A stretch of DNA of 64,000 nt from Lithospermum erythrorhizon (taxonomy: Eukaryota > Streptophyta > Magnoliopsida > Boraginales > Boraginaceae), in NCBI GenBank assembly GCA_019722365.1, contig JADFUC010000678.1, positions 26,281-90,280 on the forward strand, given 5' to 3'. Positions within the stretch are counted from its first letter, which is position 1; each line of letters starts with the position of its first letter. Of the stretch, positions 58,719 through 64,000 are shown in pieces. The translations under genes and the position numbers were made by a program. Under the pieces are notes generated by a model, which searched no databases, was not told where the DNA came from, and was given only the letters and a program-made list of their open reading frames with translations.

Positions 58719-61700
58719 ACATTATTTCTTTGGAAGTGAACCAGCACTAAATCCGGCTTATCCGGTGTTCATCCTTAAGTGATTTGTGAAAATTTTGGGC
58801 TATTCTTTGGATATGAAGCAACTTTACCATGTAATCCAACCATTTCTGTAGTCAGCAGTTCCTTCTTTCAGTTATTAAATACGCTACATCAAGTTGACGA
58901 TGATGTTGTCGACGTGATGATTCTTTAATTCTGCTAGCTAGTTGTATGGGATGGTGTTGTCGCTATTGTTACTTACATGGATGGTGGTTGTTTTCTAAAT
59001 TCTGCACTTTTGTACTTCTATTAATAAGCCCGATTGACACTGACTACTGCATCATCTTCGCATGTCTAAATCCTTGATCCGACACGCCCATGATCCCTTT
59101 GCCCTAGGCTTGAGTGTTGGAAATCAATGAGAATTGATTCCCTTTTATTATGCCACGTTAATTGTGTATCAATTCATTTACGGGTTGGTTAAATGTGATT
59201 CTTTGGAACTTAGTGTTCACGCAGTAATTGTATATTACTAGTTTGGAGTTCTCATGATAAATTTAGGGGTTATGAGCTAGATCTTACTCATTATTCGTTA
59301 TAATAATAGTAATTGGTCAATTCACATTATTATTATACAACTTACTATTATCGAGCCTAGAAGGTCCCAAGTGATGTTGGATTTTCTATTTCATGTATGA
59401 AATTAAACTACATTTGCTAAATTGAGAGTTGATTGTAATCCTTGAGGAATATTCTCAGTGGGATTTACATTGATAATGTAAGAGTACTCAGTGAGATGAA
59501 CACGAGATTAATTAATTTAGTCAATTGAGATTTAATTAGATTGTTGAAATTAGCTTGTTAGTAACTTGTTAGTTACTATTAACAATTTGTTAGTGTTTGA
59601 TTTTACTTAAACGGTTTAATTAAATTTAGCAGATTCATTTCAGAATTAAACTATTCGGTTGGGCTTTTTAGGTTTGACCCCTATACTCGCTTCAAAAGCT
59701 TTAGTAGGTTTTTCATCGAGAACTTTTTTCATGGAAATGAAAAACAAAAGCCTCACCGTTGCTCCTCCATTTGGCCGAAATGTTCAAGGGAAGGAGGTGA
59801 AAATTCTTCTCTTGATTTCATCTAATCGGCCATGTTCCTGAGGCACAAATCGCAAGTTCAAAACTCTCTACGGTGTGCAACCAACTGAAGGCACTACATT
59901 TTAGGAAATTGCTCAAATTTGGAAATTCCAAAAAGGAGGCTTCGTGAAAGAGTATGGTGATGAGCTACATTGTAAGTGCTTTCTGTTATTCATAATTATT
60001 GAGTATATACATTTTTAGACTAATTTATATCATTTTTGAGGATCAAGGATGTATGAATTTGGTATTTATCACAAATGAAATTCATACTAGATTCCTAGCA
60101 GTGGCCTCGAGCCTACTCAGGATTTGATATATTTTATCTAATTTGTTGTGTGTTGACATAGTTGTTAGTTAATTTAAATTTATTTCATGATTTATATAAG
60201 CCGATTTAGTGAATATATAATATGAAAAAAAATCATCCCAATTTTTTATAATAATTTCACGCTTTCAGAGTCAATCATTCTTGTATTGATTTGATGATTT
60301 GAGTATTTTATTTATTGTTTCATAATTGAAAGGGTTAAAAATTGTTTAATTTGCATTTTTCCCAATTTGAGGTATAATCGTTTTAAGATTTCACCGGTGA
60401 GGTTTTAGAAATTTCATAAATTACGAAATTAAATGCATTCCTTGACCGCTTTGAGGATCATGTCGGTTTTCAGAATTGTTTGAATTTTTAAGTACTCCAA
60501 AAATTCATTTAATTTACGGATTGTTTTGGTTAATCAGAAAAACTAAAAGTGTTTTGTTAAAATTTCAACTTGGTATTGATAATGATATTATTGATGTTCA
60601 AGAAAACTCCCCGAGAATGTTTTGAATTTTAGAAGAGCCTCAAATCGTTTTTACAAAAGTTGTAATTAATGCGGAAAAGCGGCGGAAATGAATTACAAAA
60701 TAAAATTAGCGAGAACTGCGGACCACCTCCCGAAGCGGCGTCAGTTCGAGGCCTCACGCTCCGGCCACGGGGCGTAAAAAGTAGCGGCGGCATCGGCCGG
60801 CGCGTGTTATTCATAGGTGGCGGGCGTCGTTTTGGCCGTTGAAGTTAAGTGAATCCAGTTTTAGAAAAACCCTAAATGTATTTTATGGAATTATTTTTGG
60901 TTTTAAAATTTATTGGTAATTATTAATTTCGGTTTGAATATTAAATCATAAATTTTTACATCATTAAGATGATTGAATATATATCTTCCAGAATAAGCAT
61001 TAAATTTGATTTATATTTCGACTTAATAATTATTTTCACTAATTGATATTTTGAAAATATGTTTCATGGTGACTTTTAAATTTGAAATTTTGGGAGTTAA
61101 TTCTTGCTTAAAGTAGGTATTCCATGAGATTTAAAATTAAGGTAAATGATTATTGTAAGCAGAAATTATCATTAATCATCAATAATGAATATATTTAAAT
61201 TCAAAAATTTACATTAATTGATAATTAATTATAAAATAATAGGTAATAAATTAGTCAATTATGAACTCATTTAATCTCGTTTCATTTAATATATATGACA
61301 TTAAGTGCATTTTATTTGTTTTAATATTTTGCCCATATATATTGTTATGGAATGGAAAGGAGAGTGTCGAGATAAGAGCGGAGTTTCTCTTATTCTTGTA
61401 TTCGTTTTACCCTTGGCTTGCATGTTTGTCTAAGTTGGGTTAGAGTAGTAGTATGCTCTTTGCTGTGGTGGCATTGAAGATAGCATATCCACAAAGGCGG
61501 CACTTGGAGAACTTGTAATAGTTTTCAAAATTTGAGAAGAATCTGAAGACTTAAGCTTTCCCAAAGTGGTGTAATAGGACTTGTAATTTGGCATTTCAAG
61601 CATTCAAAGAAAGTAGTGTAAATAGGTCTAAGGGTGTATCTATATCTCTCTTAAATGTGTGTTATTTATTTATTTTCATGTTGTGCATGTTGCTTGAATA

Positions 61701-61999
61701 TGTGCTATCTGTCGTAGGGTTTAAAATAGAGTTAAATAACATTAATCTCACGATTAAAATTTAAGCGATGTATCGAGCCAATTTTAAAGTTGTGAAATGG
61801 TTGCTTTATGGGCACCTTATGATGGCCAGTGTTATTCTGGTTTGCACTTTGATATGACAATGGATCATGTTGAAGTGATTTCCATATGACTAATGGGCTT
61901 TGGTGATCACTCCAAGTAACTATTTGGTTTAGTGTTGTCTTAACCGGTTTGTCAGGAGTAAAATCGGGTAGCGTCTGTATGGTATCTTAGTGATACAAG
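58719..61999. other. no gene recognised; probable retroelement debris
   Basis: 58,719-59,100 is probably the RT-upstream part of element B, too decayed to call. TGTTGGAAATCAATGAG at 59,114 looks like a copia LTR start, and GCAGTGGCCTCGAGCC at about 60,096 weakly recalls a primer-binding site, but no gag follows. A short CG-rich island occurs at 60,670-60,840. The 60-codon frames at 59,659-59,841 and 61,261-61,443 have no motif. Confidence 0.4.
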
Positions 62000-62017
62000 A
62001 GTTATGTAGTTTTAAGT

Positions 62018-62162
62018 AATTGGTTGGTAACCTACTATTATCTTTGGATTCAAAATGTATCGTGTTTCGTTTGAATATATGTACCTTGCATATTACTTTA
62101 CATAATTGGTTGATAACCTACTATTATACTTGATTCAAAATGTATCTGATGTGCCGTTTGAG
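62018..62162 (+). repeat. tandem duplication of about 60 bases
   Basis: AATTGGTTGGTAACCTACTATTAT starts copy 1 (62,018) and AATTGGTTGATAACCTACTATTAT copy 2 (62,103); both continue with ATTCAAAATGTATC and CGTTTGA. The offset is 85 bases. No gene overlaps. Confidence 0.85.
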
Positions 62163-64000
62163 TCAGTATGAAGGTAGATCTTGATACCGTGTACATTTGT
62201 GAGCTTTGAAATGCGGGTATTATATTTACAATTCATTTGTAAATCGTATGCATTATTTTGAACTGCTTGTTTATTTTTAAGTTGCATATTTCCTATTATG
62301 TTTGGCATATAAGTTTACCTATTTTATTTCGCATTCATTGGGGCAAACTATTGCATGAATGACTTGTTGAAATAAAGTGTTACAAGCGATCTTCTTCCAA
62401 CCATTCTGTCGGTTGTATCTTGTAGAGGATAAAACTTTAAATACCACAAACATTTGGGCTTGATTAAATCATGTTGAAATCACGTTGCATGAACTTTGGT
62501 TCAAGTGAACAAAAGTCATGATGATATGATTAAAGGATAATTAATTTTTATTCAATGAGTGATGAAGCTATGAAGACCAATATGTCATATTTATACTGTA
62601 CTTAGCGAGTCTTAAATATTAAATAGTTTGATCTCTTTTATAGCTTCGATTGAGAAAAACTATTGAATGATCATGAATGTTATTATCTACATTTAGGGAC
62701 ATGTGATGGAGTATTTAATTCTTTAACGTGATGAACATAGTTTCTGCATGGTGTGAGGAAACAAAAGCTTATGGTATGTAACCAAATAAAAGCCAAGGTA
62801 TACATTCGGTTCTCGCGTCAACATGCGGATGAAGATTGAACATGGAACTATAAGTTGAAGTTAATGATTCGTTTCATTATTTGGGAACTTCAAGCGCGCC
62901 AAGAAAGAAGGATTTTAGTAACATTTAGGAATTGAAAGAGAGATTTGATTAAATCTCATATCTCAAATAATTTTATTGTCAAGGTCGTAATGTCTTGGGC
63001 TATGATGTGAGAATGAATTTTGACTCACATGATTTAATCATGGATATGAGCCAAGTGTAAAAATAGTTGGAGAAGACAAGAAAAGATACAAAAGAAAGTT
63101 ATCGAGCTGCTTTATTGTAATGATAAGCGACTGCTGTATAAGAGCACGGTTTTAAATCCTCCATGAAGATGGTTGGGATTCTAAACTATTTTCTTTGCAT
63201 TTGTAGAGTAGAAAAGAATGTTATGTTTGACACACGTTTCCATATCGGTGATTACGATTAAGGAAACATTACTACTACTCTTGCTTAAAAGGACACGCCC
63301 GACAACAAAAGCGTTGAGTAATACTTATGGATAATGACTCGAGCCAAGACTTGGTATAATCTTGAAAAGATGAACTAAAAGCAAACTCTTACTAGACTTG
63401 AGTACTGGGAGGTTAGCTAGTTTAAATTAAGTTTGTATGTTTACATAAAAGTTAATTGAAGATTTAGCAGGTCATTGAATGATACATCGAGAGTTGATAA
63501 GGGCTATAAGTTAATTCGGAAGTATCATCGTATAAGTAGTATATCATCAGAAGAATGGGGAACATCATTTCTAATCTTACAACGTACTTGTTCAAGATCA
63601 CGTAATTAAGGAATTGTGTTTAATGAAGTTAAAACACAAATGGATGAATCTTTCAATTTCATATACTTGAATAATTTCATTCCCCAACCTTAGATGTGTG
63701 TCGTTAGTTGAGTGATACAGTAAGGATTGTGTTTAACGATAGGCGAAACACAAAGAGATATAGAAATAATTTACATATTAAAGGTTGCTACACCATACCT
63801 TTAAATTAATTTATTCATATTCAACTGTAAAGAGACAACTCAAGATTTTGTTTGATAAACAAACTTTGAAAGCGTCTAGGTATATGATAAGTTAGTATTA
63901 TGTCAGCACGTAGTAGACATAATTTGCCAACTCAGAGATCCAAAGATTTGATATTAAGTCATTTATGCGTAACGAGGAAAGAGGCTTGGCAATACATCAG
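62163..64000. other. no gene recognised
   Basis: AT-rich to mixed sequence without supported coding regions up to the window end. Two hairpin-forming motifs with the same stem occur at 63,614-63,639 and 63,727-63,753. Confidence 0.45.

Noticed and set aside
59114..60120. Copia LTR suggested by TGTTGGAAATC and a weak primer-site-like GCAGTGGCCTCGAGCC
   Set aside because: No gag follows, no partner LTR is visible, and the primer site match is poor.
60670..60840. CG-rich island considered as an rRNA or organelle DNA fragment
   Set aside because: I recognise no conserved rRNA or plastid/mitochondrial gene sequence in it.

Overview
This is nuclear DNA of a flowering plant, probably a eudicot and possibly Solanaceae (the last point is inference). 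The evidence is one intact plant-specific transcription-factor gene surrounded by layers of old, mostly broken transposable elements of plant types: Ty3/gypsy chromovirus, Ty3/gypsy Tat, Ty1/copia with an env-like gene, CACTA, a Stowaway MITE and a relic of an endogenous pararetrovirus. I saw no operons, rRNA, tRNA or CRISPR.

Layout. 1-4,633: decayed chromovirus on the minus strand, cut by the window edge, with RNase H, RT, protease, gag, primer-binding site and a 2.45 kb LTR in order. About 5,650-7,060: endogenous pararetrovirus relic, minus strand. 9,388-13,640: 3' half of a SIRE-like copia element, minus strand (3' LTR, env-like gene, integrase piece, the rest of pol deleted). It is joined directly to a Tat-type gypsy element (13,640-16,914, minus strand), the best preserved retroelement here. 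18,490-20,492: the only convincing host gene, a group VI ERF of the cytokinin response factor type, plus strand, with a long duplicated leader and a 3-codon upstream ORF ending on the start codon. 22,370-35,470: a roughly 13 kb CACTA transposon, minus strand, whose TNP2 transposase gene is split by a solo chromovirus LTR (26,253-28,701); a shorter related LTR (to 34,800) lies in its upstream part. 38,948-44,942: a second, much more decayed Tat element, plus strand, with both LTRs. 45,501-45,663: a Stowaway MITE with TA target duplications. 46.6-48.3 kb: a copia 5' end (LTR, primer-binding site, gag, protease trace), plus strand. 48.6-50.79 kb: a GC-rich block I cannot assign. 50,800-58,718: a second SIRE-like copia element, minus strand, whose env-like gene is split by another solo chromovirus LTR (53,194-55,620). 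58.7-64 kb: AT-rich sequence with no gene recognised.

How the parts relate. The nesting gives a relative history: CACTA and SIRE-like copia came first, then chromovirus elements inserted and recombined to solo LTRs. The CRF-type gene sits between the Tat remnant and the CACTA element and is intact, which suggests it is under selection. I found no strong sign of an undescribed coding system. The best leads are the CRF leader with its minimal start-overlapping uORF, the repeated hairpin units inside one LTR, the nested-element series that allows dating, the unassigned GC-rich block, and the multi-exon second gene of the CACTA element.
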